A DNA stretch of 64,000 bases from Acidaminococcus sp. (GCA_022482815.1 JAKVOM010000001.1:1694946-1758945); one strand, 5' to 3'; counted from the first letter of the stretch, positions 35,643-44,727 are shown. Notes: generated by a model not told the origin, from the letters alone. Made by a program: numbers and translations.

Positions 35643-36974
35643 ATGACAATTCGAGCGCTGATGAATTCAATGCTGCTGCTCTCCTTCTTTATGCTGGTGG
35701 GCTTCTTTCTTAGAGAAAAAATCAAGATTTTTCAAAAGTTATTCTTGCCATCGTCCCTGATTGGCGGCGTCCTGATGCTTATCCTGGGCAAACAGGTGCT
35801 GGGTGTCCTCGAAGTTCCGGCTGCTTTCAAATCCATGCCGGGCGTCCTGATTGATGTCGTTATGGCTTCCCTGGTCTTCGGCGTGACGTTCAACAAAGAA
35901 CGGCTCAAGGGTTATCTCGATTATGTGTGCGTCCCGATGCCGGCTTATGGCCTGCAAATGGGATTAGGTACGGTCATCGGCGCGGTGCTGACGAACTTCT
36001 GGCCCGATCTGCCGAAAGGCTGGGGCGTCATGGGCGTGTTCTCTTTCCACGGCGGGCATGGTACGGCCGCTGCTGCCGGTGCTTCTTTTGCCAAGTACGG
36101 TATTGAAGGCAACATGGCCATGGGCATGGTACTTTCCACGCTGGGTCTGATTATTGCTATGGTTGTCGGTATGGCGCTCGTCAACTTTGGTGTCCGCAGA
36201 GGCTGGGCGACCTACGTAAAGGAACCGAAAGCACAGCCGGCGTACTTCTACGGCGGTCCGCTGCCGGAATCCGAAAGAAAGCCGACCGGCCACCTTGTGA
36301 CAACGAGTATCAGCATCAACCATCTGGCGCTGCAGTGCTCCTGGCTTCTGTTCTCCGTCCTGATTGGTAAATATATCTTCACCGGTCTTGGTATGATGTG
36401 GGCTGGCTTTAAAGTCCTCCCGAGCGTACTTCACGGCGTAATCGGCGGTGCGGTGCTTTGGAAACTCATTGAAGTCTTCCATCTTGAAAAGTATGTCGAC
36501 ATGAAGACCATTAAGATGCTCAGCGGTTTCTTCCTGGAACTTGTAGTCTTCACGGCAATGGCTACGCTGAATTTGAAATTTGTGTCCACCTTCGCAGTAC
36601 CTATCATCATCTACACCATTATTCTTGTCACACTGACCCTGCCCCTGGTTGTTTTCTGTGCCCATCGCTTCTGTGCGGAAGAATGGTTTGAAAAGGCCTG
36701 CATGGCTTTCGGCGCTGCTACCGGCAACACCTCTACGGGCCTTGCCCTGGTACGTGCCGTCGACCCGGATTCCAAGTCTTCTGCCGGTGACAGCCACGGC
36801 GTTTATTCAACGCTGATGAGCTGGAAGGATGCCTTCGTCGGTCTGACTCCGCTCTGGCTCATGAGCGGCATTACGCTGACCGCCGGTGTCGGCTTTGGCA
36901 TCATGATTGCCTTCCTGGCTATCGGATTTATGTTCTTCAATACCCATAGATCTTTCTCCGGTAAGGTAAAATAA
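35643..36974 (+). CDS. GltS-family sodium/dicarboxylate symporter (paralogue)
   Basis: A 443-residue membrane protein of the GltS (ESS) family, with the signature FSFHGGHGTAAAAG (about 131-144) and second-repeat counterpart FGAATGNTSTGLAL (about 357). It differs clearly from the gltS at 30308 and sits among aldolase and dehydrogenase genes. It therefore probably imports the substrate of that pathway, perhaps a hydroxy- or methyl-substituted dicarboxylate, rather than glutamate (inference). GAGGTG precedes the ATG at 35643; a GTG at 35634 is inside that site. A GCAGG..CCTGC hairpin without a good T-run follows (about 36982-37014). Confidence 0.85.
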   Translation: MTIRALMNSMLLLSFFMLVGFFLREKIKIFQKLFLPSSLIGGVLMLILGKQVLGVLEVPAAFKSMPGVLIDVVMASLVFGVTFNKERLKGYLDYVCVPMPAYGLQMGLGTVIGAVLTNFWPDLPKGWGVMGVFSFHGGHGTAAAAGASFAKYGIEGNMAMGMVLSTLGLIIAMVVGMALVNFGVRRGWATYVKEPKAQPAYFYGGPLPESERKPTGHLVTTSISINHLALQCSWLLFSVLIGKYIFTGLGMMWAGFKVLPSVLHGVIGGAVLWKLIEVFHLEKYVDMKTIKMLSGFFLELVVFTAMATLNLKFVSTFAVPIIIYTIILVTLTLPLVVFCAHRFCAEEWFEKACMAFGAATGNTSTGLALVRAVDPDSKSSAGDSHGVYSTLMSWKDAFVGLTPLWLMSGITLTAGVGFGIMIAFLAIGFMFFNTHRSFSGKVK

Positions 36975-37115
36975 AAATAGAGCAGGGCTGTCGTTACAAG
37001 CGGCAGTCCTGCTTACTGCGTCATAAAACAATTGATTTTAAGGCAAGACAATCTTGCCGATTTCCTCTAACCTTTCCTAATCTATCGCAAAATGAGCTGT
37101 AAAGGAGTGTGGATG

Positions 37116-38129
37116 ATGCTCAAACTCATGGACTGCACACTACGTGACGGTGCTAACGTGGTCGGCAAAGGCTTTGATGCCGAACTGACCAACCTGATGT
37201 TACAAGGTCTCACGGAGTCCCACGTGGATTATATTGAAATGGGCAATGCCGGCGGGGCAGGGGCCTATGAAGTGGCCGGCTTTACCAAGGCACTGCCGGA
37301 TGAAGAATATTTAAAAATTGCACAGCCCTATCTGCATAAAGGAAGTCTCATCGGCATGTTCCTCAATGCCAAGCGGTACCGCGAAGCATACGTGGAACGG
37401 GCGGCTAACGGGGGTCTGGATTTCTTACGGATCGGCCTTGATGCCGATGAAGTGGAGCCGGCACTGGCCCCGCTCAAAAAAATCAAAAGCCTGGGGCTGC
37501 GGGCCTTTTATTCAGCTATGAAGGCCTATCTCGTGAAGCCGGAACAACTGGCGGAAACGGCTAAAAAGCTCGAAGCAGGCGGACTTGATGAATTTACAAT
37601 TATGGATTCGGCCGGCTGCATGCTGCCGGATGATGTGGCCCGTCTCGTGGAGACACTGAAAAAAGCGGTGCAGATTCCGATTGCCTTCCATGGCCATAAC
37701 AATCTTTCTCTGTCGGCTGCCAACGCACTTGCCGCCTATCATCATGGCGCGGATATCCTGGACTGCGGGCTCATGGGCATGGCAAGAAGCGCCGGCAATA
37801 TGCCTACGGAAGTCTGCACGGCACTGATGCAAAAGCACGGCGAACTCTCTCATGTGGATCTGTACAAGCTGCTGGATTTCATTGACGGTAAGCTCGAACC
37901 GGCAATGAAGGAAAAATACGATTATCATGACCCCATCACGGCCTTTGACCTCGCCTTTGGTATGACGGGCCTCCATTCTTCCAAAGGAAAACTCTTCAGG
38001 AAAGTAGCCGCCGAAACGGGTGTCAATGTCTTTAGACTGATGGTAAAGACGGCCGAACAGGATATCAAGAACCCATCGGAGGCACTTATGAACAAGATTG
38101 CCGCCGCGCTGCAGAAGGAGGGAAAGTAA
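37116..38129 (+). CDS. HMGL-like (DmpG-related) aldolase
   Basis: A 337-residue TIM-barrel protein of the HMG-CoA lyase-like superfamily. The N-terminal MDCTLRDGANVVG carries the catalytic Arg-Asp, and AFHGHNNLSLSAANALAAYH (20 residues, about 190-209) the metal-binding His-x-His. FTIMDSAGCMLPDD is the central motif. DmpG-type 4-hydroxy-2-oxovalerate aldolases share this layout but are partnered by an acylating dehydrogenase, absent here. Retro-aldol cleavage releasing pyruvate is therefore the likely reaction, with the co-product unknown. AAAGGAG sets the start at 37116 or 37113. One base separates it from the next gene. A close relative begins at 63395. Confidence 0.82.
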   Translation: MLKLMDCTLRDGANVVGKGFDAELTNLMLQGLTESHVDYIEMGNAGGAGAYEVAGFTKALPDEEYLKIAQPYLHKGSLIGMFLNAKRYREAYVERAANGGLDFLRIGLDADEVEPALAPLKKIKSLGLRAFYSAMKAYLVKPEQLAETAKKLEAGGLDEFTIMDSAGCMLPDDVARLVETLKKAVQIPIAFHGHNNLSLSAANALAAYHHGADILDCGLMGMARSAGNMPTEVCTALMQKHGELSHVDLYKLLDFIDGKLEPAMKEKYDYHDPITAFDLAFGMTGLHSSKGKLFRKVAAETGVNVFRLMVKTAEQDIKNPSEALMNKIAAALQKEGK

Positions 38130-38130
38130 A

Positions 38131-39087
38131 ATGCTGAACGTCATCCTGGCAGGAACTTATCCCGAAGGAACCCTGGAAAAATTTCAACAGGCCGTAGCCG
38201 GTCTGGATATTGCCATCCGCGCCGCTGTCACGCAGGAAGAATTTGATAAAGAAAACAGGGCCGATGCCATTATTCTGCGCATACTCAAAATGCCGCGTCC
38301 GGTCATTGAAAGATTTGCACCGGGGCTCAAGATGATCATGCGCTGGGGCGTAGGGTATGATTCCGTGGATATCAAGGCGGCGAGGGAACATGGCATTGAC
38401 GTCTGCAACACGCCCGGGGCCAACGCCTTTGCCGTCAGTGAACTGGCCGTTCTCTTGATGCTGGCAGTCGGGCGCAATCTCCTGTGCCACGAAGAAAAAC
38501 TTCATGCTGGCATCTGGAGCCGCGAACTCTTTACCAAGACGACCCAGTCCCTCAATCGCAAAATCGTAGGCATCGTCGGCGGCGGGAACATCGGCCGCCA
38601 GGTGGCAAGAAAAGTACAGGCCTTCGGAGCCAGCGTCCAGTACTATGACCCGTTCCGCCTCAGCCCGGAAAGAGAAAAAGAATTTGCCATGACCTATGTC
38701 GACTATGATACACTGCTGCGGACATCCGACGTCATTTCTTACCATGTACCTTTGACCGATGGCACCTTCCATATGCTGAACCGGGAAAACATCAAACAGG
38801 TAAAAGAAGGTGCTATCATCGTCAACACGTCCCGGAGCGGCATCATAGAAGATGCCGCCATTGTAGAAGCCGTAAATCAGCACAAGATCCTCGGTGCCGG
38901 TCTGGACTGCACGGAAGAAACACCGATTACCAAAGAAAACCCGCTGCTCGGCAATCCGAACATCATCGTGACACCACATGTCGGCGGCACCACAAACGAC
39001 ATTGCTGGCAGCATCATGCCGATGATTGAAGAAAATCTGAAACTCCTGGCACAGGGTGAGCCGTTGAAATATGTTGTGAATAAGTGA
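38131..39087 (+). CDS. D-isomer-specific 2-hydroxyacid dehydrogenase (second)
   Basis: 318 residues, NAD(P)-dependent. The Rossmann motif GIVGGGNIGRQVARKV is at about 150-165. The catalytic arginine is in VNTSRSGIIED (about 236), where the usual NTARG is changed to NTSRSG but the arginine is kept. The glutamate is in CTEETPITKENPLL (about 265) and the histidine in TPHVGGTTNDIAG (about 284). MLNVIL at 38131 follows AGGAGGG. It is translated directly after the HMGL-like aldolase, so it may reduce a 2-oxoacid from that cleavage. It is distinct from the 33621 enzyme, so the locus has two such activities. Confidence 0.88.
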   Translation: MLNVILAGTYPEGTLEKFQQAVAGLDIAIRAAVTQEEFDKENRADAIILRILKMPRPVIERFAPGLKMIMRWGVGYDSVDIKAAREHGIDVCNTPGANAFAVSELAVLLMLAVGRNLLCHEEKLHAGIWSRELFTKTTQSLNRKIVGIVGGGNIGRQVARKVQAFGASVQYYDPFRLSPEREKEFAMTYVDYDTLLRTSDVISYHVPLTDGTFHMLNRENIKQVKEGAIIVNTSRSGIIEDAAIVEAVNQHKILGAGLDCTEETPITKENPLLGNPNIIVTPHVGGTTNDIAGSIMPMIEENLKLLAQGEPLKYVVNK

Positions 39088-39098
39088 AAAGAGTGTTA

Positions 39099-39142
39099 TC
39101 AAGGCATACGTTTCTAAATGGGGGCATATGCCTTGATTTTTT
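39099..39142 (+). terminator. Terminator module related to hairpin 3 of the structured element
   Basis: TCAAGGCATA (39099-39108) pairs perfectly with TATGCCTTGA (39127-39136), then TTTTTT. The preceding AAAAGAGTGTTATC and the loop TTTCTAAATG match the final module of copies A-C, but hairpins 1 and 2 are absent. Confidence 0.9.
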
Positions 39143-39248
39143 ATAATGGCAATTGAGTACGAAAAAGCGTACTGCCATGAATCTGGGACAGTATAAGTCT
39201 TGACTCTCTAAAATAAAAAGCCCATGATTATGTGGGGAGGCGAGAAAA

Positions 39249-39587
39249 GTGAAAAGAAAATATAAAAGAGTTCTGTTCCACAGTGCAGGAAAGACAGTCA
39301 TGTTCGAAATGGAAAATGGCTGGTTTTATAATGTGGATATGAGGCAGCATAAAATCTTTGTTTTCTGGCTTCCGGACTTTTGCATTAAATTCAATCCGTA
39401 CGTTGAAGATGACGTCCCGGAAGACGTAAAACAGAAGGCAATTAAACTGCTAGACGTATTACCACTCGAAACTGCCATGATTGGCAGATTATACGAGAGA
39501 AAATACGGCAGAAAGTACATCGAAGGAACCCCTAACCTCGACCGCATCGACGCTCGAAAGAAAGGTTTATTAAAACCGGGATTTTAG
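39249..39587 (+). CDS. Uncharacterised basic protein
   Basis: 112 residues, rich in Lys/Arg and aromatic residues, no signal peptide. A beta-rich N-terminal half (VLFHSAGKTVMFEMENGWFY, 20 residues) is followed by a helical, charged C-terminus. The start codon is GTG at 39249, placed by GGGGAGGCGAG just upstream. It marks the start of the accessory region and is followed 41 bases later by another small gene. The pairing could be a toxin-antitoxin or immunity unit, but no family is recognised. Confidence 0.6.
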   Translation: MKRKYKRVLFHSAGKTVMFEMENGWFYNVDMRQHKIFVFWLPDFCIKFNPYVEDDVPEDVKQKAIKLLDVLPLETAMIGRLYERKYGRKYIEGTPNLDRIDARKKGLLKPGF

Positions 39588-39628
39588 AGATGCTGTCATG
39601 AGCGTAATTTGATTAATGAGGAGGTCGC

Positions 39629-39916
39629 ATGATCACCGAAGAAGATATCAAACGCATAGATCCTCTTGGAATGAGTGATATTGATTGCTCACTGGAACAA
39701 TTTGAAAAAGAAGTGGGCCAGGTAATAAAGGAAATGCTTGAAAGAGAACCGGAGTATTGGAAGAAACAGCCAAAGAAGATTGTCAGGAAATATGCCATAG
39801 ACGAAGTATGGGCCAGACATTCAAAGCATTATCGGCATAAATTTTGCGAGAGTGGTGCTCCGGACGAAATCTTTAATGAGGATGGTACTCCATATATTCC
39901 AGATGATGATGAATAA
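39629..39916 (+). CDS. Uncharacterised small acidic protein
   Basis: 95 residues, acidic C-terminus (EIFNEDGTPYIPDDDE), with a central basic helical part (EYWKKQPKKIVRKYAIDEVW, 20 residues). GAGGAGG lies eight bases before the ATG. It is probably cotranscribed with the preceding basic protein; the opposite charges would suit partners, which is speculation. No homologous family is recognised. Confidence 0.6.
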   Translation: MITEEDIKRIDPLGMSDIDCSLEQFEKEVGQVIKEMLEREPEYWKKQPKKIVRKYAIDEVWARHSKHYRHKFCESGAPDEIFNEDGTPYIPDDDE

Positions 39917-40036
39917 GTTCATATACAAGTTAAGCCACCTGAACAGGGTGGCTTTTGTTTTAAAAAGTGTCAAGAGACAACAAGACGAGATGAAAATCGT
40001 TGCGAAGAAACTAAGGCGCTGAATAGGTGTAGGCAC

Positions 40037-40550
40037 CTAGCTATTGATATGTTGGATATTATAAATGCCTTTCTTGGCTTTGCCAGTCTTTAACTGCACA
40101 AGGTCAATGCCATTGGCATTTGTAAATCTCACATAGGAGTTCATCTTGTCCGTAACAAGAGTGGAATTGGTCTTAATCCTACCATCATAAATATGATGTA
40201 AATCTCTTGTAGAAACTCTACCAGTATTCGTAATCTTGGAGATAGACAAGCCATTCCTATTAACCGCACAAGGAACACATACCTTTTCTTGGGACAAGCC
40301 TCTGATATGTGTAGAATGACCACGCTTATGAGCCTTGCGTGGCATAGCAAATGTCTTACTCTTGCTATGATTGCCCTTGTACGAGATGGCGAAAAAAGTT
40401 TCGTCAGCCTCAATAATGCCGTCAAGGGTAACATCGTCTGCCATATTCTGAAGTGCATCCAAAATCTTGTGTCTCCAAAGGAATGCGGTGTTTCTGTGAA
40501 TCCCACAAGCAACAGCAGTCTTACGAATGGATAAGCCAAATAAAAAAATC
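40037..40550 (-). pseudogene. IS1595-family transposase fragment (both ends missing)
   Basis: The readable frame runs from SIRKTAVACGIHRNTAFLWR (20 residues) through EADETFFAISYKGNH to QLKTGKAKKGIYNIQHINS. It contains the IS1595 helix-turn-helix and the start of the DDE domain (DGIIEADETFF). The N-terminal zinc ribbon is missing: upstream sequence runs into a hairpin at 40542-40574. The frame also stops just after HINS, where family members continue for about 100 residues. No terminal repeats are found. It is an old remnant at the border of the accessory region. Confidence 0.8.
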
Positions 40551-40574
40551 TGCCGTCTAGGGGCGGATTTTTTT
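40542..40574 (+). terminator. Hairpin with T-run at the transposase remnant border
   Basis: AAAAAAATCTGCC pairs with GGCGGATTTTTTT with one T-G pair. Symmetric A/T ends allow function on both strands. It may have been brought in when the IS1595 gene was truncated. Confidence 0.6.
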
Positions 40575-40783
40575 ATTTATTATTCAATTGTCGCTTTTTC
40601 GATGACCTGATTCCTGTTTTGGAAGATTATAACAAAATCAGAGTAAAATTCCTGACCGAATCACGATGCCAGGGCGTGAATGCATTGTGATTTCATTTTT
40701 CAGAGTATATAATTATTTATTATGAAACGGGATTTACACTGTATTGGGAAAAGGGTTTATTAAAAAGTTGGAGGAGAATGTGT

Positions 40784-43450
40784 ATGGCTAACACAACTGG
40801 TAAACAACAATTTTCTTGGGTTCCATTCTACATGGAATTCGCTGACAAGCTCGTTGATTTTGAGAACAGGCAGCCTGAACTGATTGACACGCTTGAACAA
40901 GTATTTAAAGATGCATTTCCGGATCAGGATTCATCCGAGGATGATCAAAATCTACCCGAGGATGAAATACTACCTAAGCTTGATAGTAAGGAACCTTATG
41001 AAAATATAGACCCTTTTACTGTTTGTGCACTATTTAACAGGGGATATAAGGACGAAAACCGACTTGAATTATGCAAAGAGATAAAGAAAAAATTCGGAAT
41101 CACAGCTGAAGTTCCTGAGTCGTTTGCGGGGATTCCAACGGTACAAAATTATAATACCGTTTTCTATCCATTTAGTAATGACTCAAATAGAAAAGGAAAC
41201 GAAATTTCTAACTTATGGTCAATGTTTAAAGCTGCTCTGAATTTGGATAAACAGGATTCAGCGGGGAACCGTCAGACCTTTATGAACGAATACGATACAT
41301 GCCAGAAGCAGAAGCGAATTAAATTCAATTTGACGATGGGGCTTTTTTGGATTCGACCGTATTTATATTTAAGCCTGGACAGTAAAAATCGGTGGTTCTT
41401 AAGTCGCTATGGTAATTTTTCTTCAGACCTATCTGCAAAAGCTCAGAATTTAAAGATTAGTGGAAAAGATAGTGACAAAGTGCCGTCGGCAGAGGAGTAT
41501 CTTTCTCTTTCTGACATTGTGAGGAAGATGATAGATCAGGGAAATAATGAATTCCGTAGTATTCCGGAAATATCTTATGATGCCTGGAAGACGGCCGGTT
41601 ATGTTAATTCCATTTTTAGCAACATTGCGGATAAGAAAGGAATGAGCGAACCGCAGAAAGTAGATGCACTGCAGAAGTACAAAGAAGAAATATCGTGGGT
41701 AAAACCTGTCATCCAGGTGCTGCAGAAAACAGGCAAACCTACAATGACCAAGGCAATTGAGGACGCACTTCGTAACGATTCAATGTATAGCAGTCAAATT
41801 CCTGACGGAACTTGGAAAGAGACGAACTTGAATCTTTTTTCTGCTCTGATTTTTTTCACCTTGGAACTATTGGAACATAAAAAATATATAGAAAGGGAAA
41901 ATTCATCTGCGGAATGGAAACTTACAGAAAAAGGAAAGATCACTGATTTAGATAAACTGACAGGCGCTGATTTGGTCTTGGATGTCAAACCCGAAGATTC
42001 CACACAAGTGCATTACTGGACTTTCTCTCCCGGCGAAAACGCGGCCCTCTGGGATGAATGTTACGAAGACGGTGTCATGCGGATTGGCTGGGATGATATG
42101 GGTGATTTGAACCAGTATAAATCCCAGGCTGACACAAAGAATAAGATGAAGGAGCTTTATGGTGGGAATCCTACTAACGACGCTCTGGCGGTGTGGCAGT
42201 TTGTCCATGATATGAAAATCGGAGACATCATCATTGCCAAGAACGGAACTACGGAAATCGTCGGTATCGGCAAGGTAATTTATCGCTATGAATTTGATCC
42301 TAATCCGCATTATGCTAAATATAAACATGTGCGGCGTGTGGAATGGCTGAAAAAAGGAAATTGGACACTCACTGGAAAAGACCAATTTGCCCAAAAGACA
42401 TTGACGGATATAACGGACTCGTCCGATTTTATCAACCGAATTCTTGAACTTGTGAAGAAACCTTCTGAATCTTCTGCTTCTCTTGAACCTCCGGCAGCTT
42501 CTGCAAACCCGGCATATAATAAATCCAACTTCCTCAAAGAAGTCTACATGGACGAATCCGTTTATGATGACTGCGTGGCTGAGCTCGAAGAAAAGAAAAA
42601 TATCATTCTCCAGGGACCTCCGGGAGTAGGGAAGACTTTCGCAGCCAAGCGCCTTGCCTATGCCATGATGGGAGAAAAGGACGAAAGCCGGGTGGCTATG
42701 ATTCAGTTCCATCAGAGCTATTCCTACGAAGATTTCATCATGGGATTCCGTCCTGTTGCAAGTGGTTTTAAGCTGCAAACAGGCGTGTTTTACGATTTCT
42801 GTAAGAAAGCGGCCATAGATCCGAAAAAGAAGTATTTCTTTGTCATTGATGAAATTAACCGCGGCAATATCAGTAAGATCTTTGGCGAGCTTTTCATGCT
42901 GATTGAGGCAGATAAGCGCGATAAGCGCGATAAGCGCGATAAGCGCAGAGAGTCTGTCCAACTGCTGTACAAGAAGAATGAATCTTTTACGATTCCGGAG
43001 AATCTGTACCTCATCGGGACCATGAATACGGCTGACCGGAGCCTTGCCATGCTGGATTTTGCCCTGCGCCGCCGTTTTGCCTTCATTGATCTGAAACCGG
43101 GATTTGATATCAAGAGTTTTACGGATTATCAAAAAGCCCTGGGCAGTGGACAACTGGACCGTTTGATTGAAAAGGTGAAAGAACTAAACGATGTCATCGC
43201 AAAGGATGATTCCCTGGGCGAGGGATTCTGCATCGGTCATAGCTTCTTCTGCAATCTGACAAAAGAAACAATCAAAGACGGTGTCCTTAAGCGCATTGTG
43301 AAGTACGAACTCATTCCGCTCCTCAAGGAATATTGGTTCGATGAATCAAATAAATTTTCCGATTGGAGTGAAGAGTTGCTAAATGCTTTACAGCCGCCGA
43401 CTGCAACGCAGCCGGTTACACCGTCAACGGGCACGGAACAAAAAGGATAA
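40784..43450 (+). CDS. mcrB: McrB-type AAA+ GTPase with EVE/PUA-like domain
   Basis: The 888-residue motor subunit of a McrBC modification-dependent restriction system, which cleaves DNA carrying methylated or otherwise modified bases. The N-terminal half (about 1-400) is a variable recognition region. A PUA/EVE-like domain follows (about 405-560; VHYWTFSPGENAALWDECYE, 20 residues), a fold used to read modified bases. The AAA+ module has Walker A GPPGVGKTFAAKRLAY (about 608), FFVIDEINRGNISKIFGEL (about 687) and the McrB hallmark MNTADRS (about 746). Four tandem 9-base repeats encode (DKR) units at about 710-721. The start at 40784 fits GGAGGAG; ATG 40778 is too close to it. mcrC follows after six bases. 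Confidence 0.93.
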   Translation: MANTTGKQQFSWVPFYMEFADKLVDFENRQPELIDTLEQVFKDAFPDQDSSEDDQNLPEDEILPKLDSKEPYENIDPFTVCALFNRGYKDENRLELCKEIKKKFGITAEVPESFAGIPTVQNYNTVFYPFSNDSNRKGNEISNLWSMFKAALNLDKQDSAGNRQTFMNEYDTCQKQKRIKFNLTMGLFWIRPYLYLSLDSKNRWFLSRYGNFSSDLSAKAQNLKISGKDSDKVPSAEEYLSLSDIVRKMIDQGNNEFRSIPEISYDAWKTAGYVNSIFSNIADKKGMSEPQKVDALQKYKEEISWVKPVIQVLQKTGKPTMTKAIEDALRNDSMYSSQIPDGTWKETNLNLFSALIFFTLELLEHKKYIERENSSAEWKLTEKGKITDLDKLTGADLVLDVKPEDSTQVHYWTFSPGENAALWDECYEDGVMRIGWDDMGDLNQYKSQADTKNKMKELYGGNPTNDALAVWQFVHDMKIGDIIIAKNGTTEIVGIGKVIYRYEFDPNPHYAKYKHVRRVEWLKKGNWTLTGKDQFAQKTLTDITDSSDFINRILELVKKPSESSASLEPPAASANPAYNKSNFLKEVYMDESVYDDCVAELEEKKNIILQGPPGVGKTFAAKRLAYAMMGEKDESRVAMIQFHQSYSYEDFIMGFRPVASGFKLQTGVFYDFCKKAAIDPKKKYFFVIDEINRGNISKIFGELFMLIEADKRDKRDKRDKRRESVQLLYKKNESFTIPENLYLIGTMNTADRSLAMLDFALRRRFAFIDLKPGFDIKSFTDYQKALGSGQLDRLIEKVKELNDVIAKDDSLGEGFCIGHSFFCNLTKETIKDGVLKRIVKYELIPLLKEYWFDESNKFSDWSEELLNALQPPTATQPVTPSTGTEQKG
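42911..42946 (+). repeat. Four tandem 9-bp repeats within mcrB
   Basis: GATAAGCGC occurs four times head to tail (42911, 42920, 42929, 42938) without mismatch, coding for DKR repeated. Gain or loss of units would keep the frame and change the linker length between Walker B and the MNTADRS motif. Confidence 0.97.
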
Positions 43451-43456
43451 TGCGCT

Positions 43457-44518
43457 ATGATTCCGATTCAGAATGTTTATTACATGCTGGCCTATGCCTT
43501 CCGCACACTCCGGGAAAAAGGGTATCAGAAAGTAGGCATGGAAAGCTTCGAGCATGTCCTTGATCTTTATACAGCGCTTTTATGCAAAGGAACTGCCAAT
43601 CAAATTAAATGGGGACTGTCGCGGGAATATCTCCCACTGGAGGAGAGCACCGGAGCGCCCCATGGAAAGATCCTGCTGAGCGAATCCCTGAAGAGACGGT
43701 CGTTATTAAGAAAACAGATTGTCTGTACGTATGATGAGTTTTCGGCAGATGCCTATCTGAACCGTATTCTTAAGACGACGCTGACACTGCTCCTCAAGGC
43801 AGACATTTCCCAGAAAAACAGGCACAACATCCATCACCTGCTGCCGTACTTTGAAGGCGTGACACTCCTTGATGCGCGGCGCATTAAATGGCACCGGAGA
43901 TATAACCGGAACAATCAGACCTACCAGATGCTTGTCGGAATCTGTTATATGGTGATCCACGGCCTTCTGCAGCATCAGGAGGAAGGAAACACCAAGTTGA
44001 TAGTATTTTCCGATGATCAGGCGATGAGCAGACTGTATGAGAGCTTTTTACGCGCGTACTACAAGGAGGAATATCCGACAGCCAGGGTCAGCGCGAGCGA
44101 AATTAAGTGGGATGTAGAAGCAGGCGATACTTCGCTCCTTCCGGAAATGAAATCCGATGTGACGATTGACGCCAGGGAGAAGATTCTTATCCTGGATGCC
44201 AAGTATTACCAGCATATGCTGCAGGAGCACTGGAAAAAGAAAACAGTGCATTCCGCCAATCTTTACCAGATTTATGCCTACGTAAGGAACAAAGAAGCAG
44301 AGCTTCGAAAAGCAGGCAGGAATGCAGAAGTGTCGGGCATGCTGCTCTATGCCCAAACGGATGAGGGCGTTGTTCCGGACGTAGAATGTAAGATCAGCGG
44401 TCACTGGTTCCGCATCCGCGGGCTCGATCTGATGTGTGATTTTCAGGAAATCAAGAACCAGCTTGATAGGATTGCGAAAGAGATTTTGGGAATTAAAAAA
44501 TCAGACATTGAACTTTAA
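43457..44518 (+). CDS. mcrC: McrC-type nuclease subunit
   Basis: The 353-residue partner of McrB. The N-terminal part includes MIPIQNVYYMLAYAF, typical of the McrC/5-methylcytosine restriction subunit family. The PD-(D/E)xK nuclease core is LLPEMKSDVTID...ILILDAKYY (about 232-257), where the aspartates and D-A-K form the metal site. It is translated six bases after mcrB, as the complex requires. Both genes appear intact, so the system may restrict foreign DNA with modified bases. The resident DpnII-type methylation (adenine) should not trigger cytosine-directed members, but specificity here is unknown. Confidence 0.93.
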   Translation: MIPIQNVYYMLAYAFRTLREKGYQKVGMESFEHVLDLYTALLCKGTANQIKWGLSREYLPLEESTGAPHGKILLSESLKRRSLLRKQIVCTYDEFSADAYLNRILKTTLTLLLKADISQKNRHNIHHLLPYFEGVTLLDARRIKWHRRYNRNNQTYQMLVGICYMVIHGLLQHQEEGNTKLIVFSDDQAMSRLYESFLRAYYKEEYPTARVSASEIKWDVEAGDTSLLPEMKSDVTIDAREKILILDAKYYQHMLQEHWKKKTVHSANLYQIYAYVRNKEAELRKAGRNAEVSGMLLYAQTDEGVVPDVECKISGHWFRIRGLDLMCDFQEIKNQLDRIAKEILGIKKSDIEL

Positions 44519-44595
44519 AGTGATTAGTGAATTGATAGATTTCAAAAGTGCTGCCAGTCAAGAAATTTGACTGGCATTTTTTATTTGTTTTACTC

Positions 44596-44727
44596 TTATC
44601 CACAGCCACAACACCTTTCCGAGTACTATACAACGTACTCTAGATGTATTGTGTTGTTGTTTTAATCTTATCTTATCTAATCTTATCTTATCTAGCGGCG
44701 TTACATAACGTTACGGTTACGTTACGC
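44596..44727. other. Candidate replication origin: DnaA box and iteron-like repeats
   Basis: TTATCCACA (44596-44604) is a perfect DnaA-box consensus. Downstream are a GAGTAC..GTACTC hairpin (about 44619-44638), tandem AATCTTATCTTATCT repeats (about 44662-44692) and several GTTAC repeats (about 44699-44725). The cluster lies directly behind the replication-initiation-like gene at 44735-45808. The combination resembles a phage or plasmid origin. Confidence 0.5.

Noticed and set aside
38131-39087. Loss of the catalytic arginine motif in the second dehydrogenase
   Set aside because: NTARG is replaced by NTSRSG but the arginine itself, and the glutamate and histidine, are present.
40141-40539. 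A separate small gene in another frame opposite the IS1595 remnant
   Set aside because: Out-of-frame reading of the same transposase DNA; the homologous frame is the one annotated.
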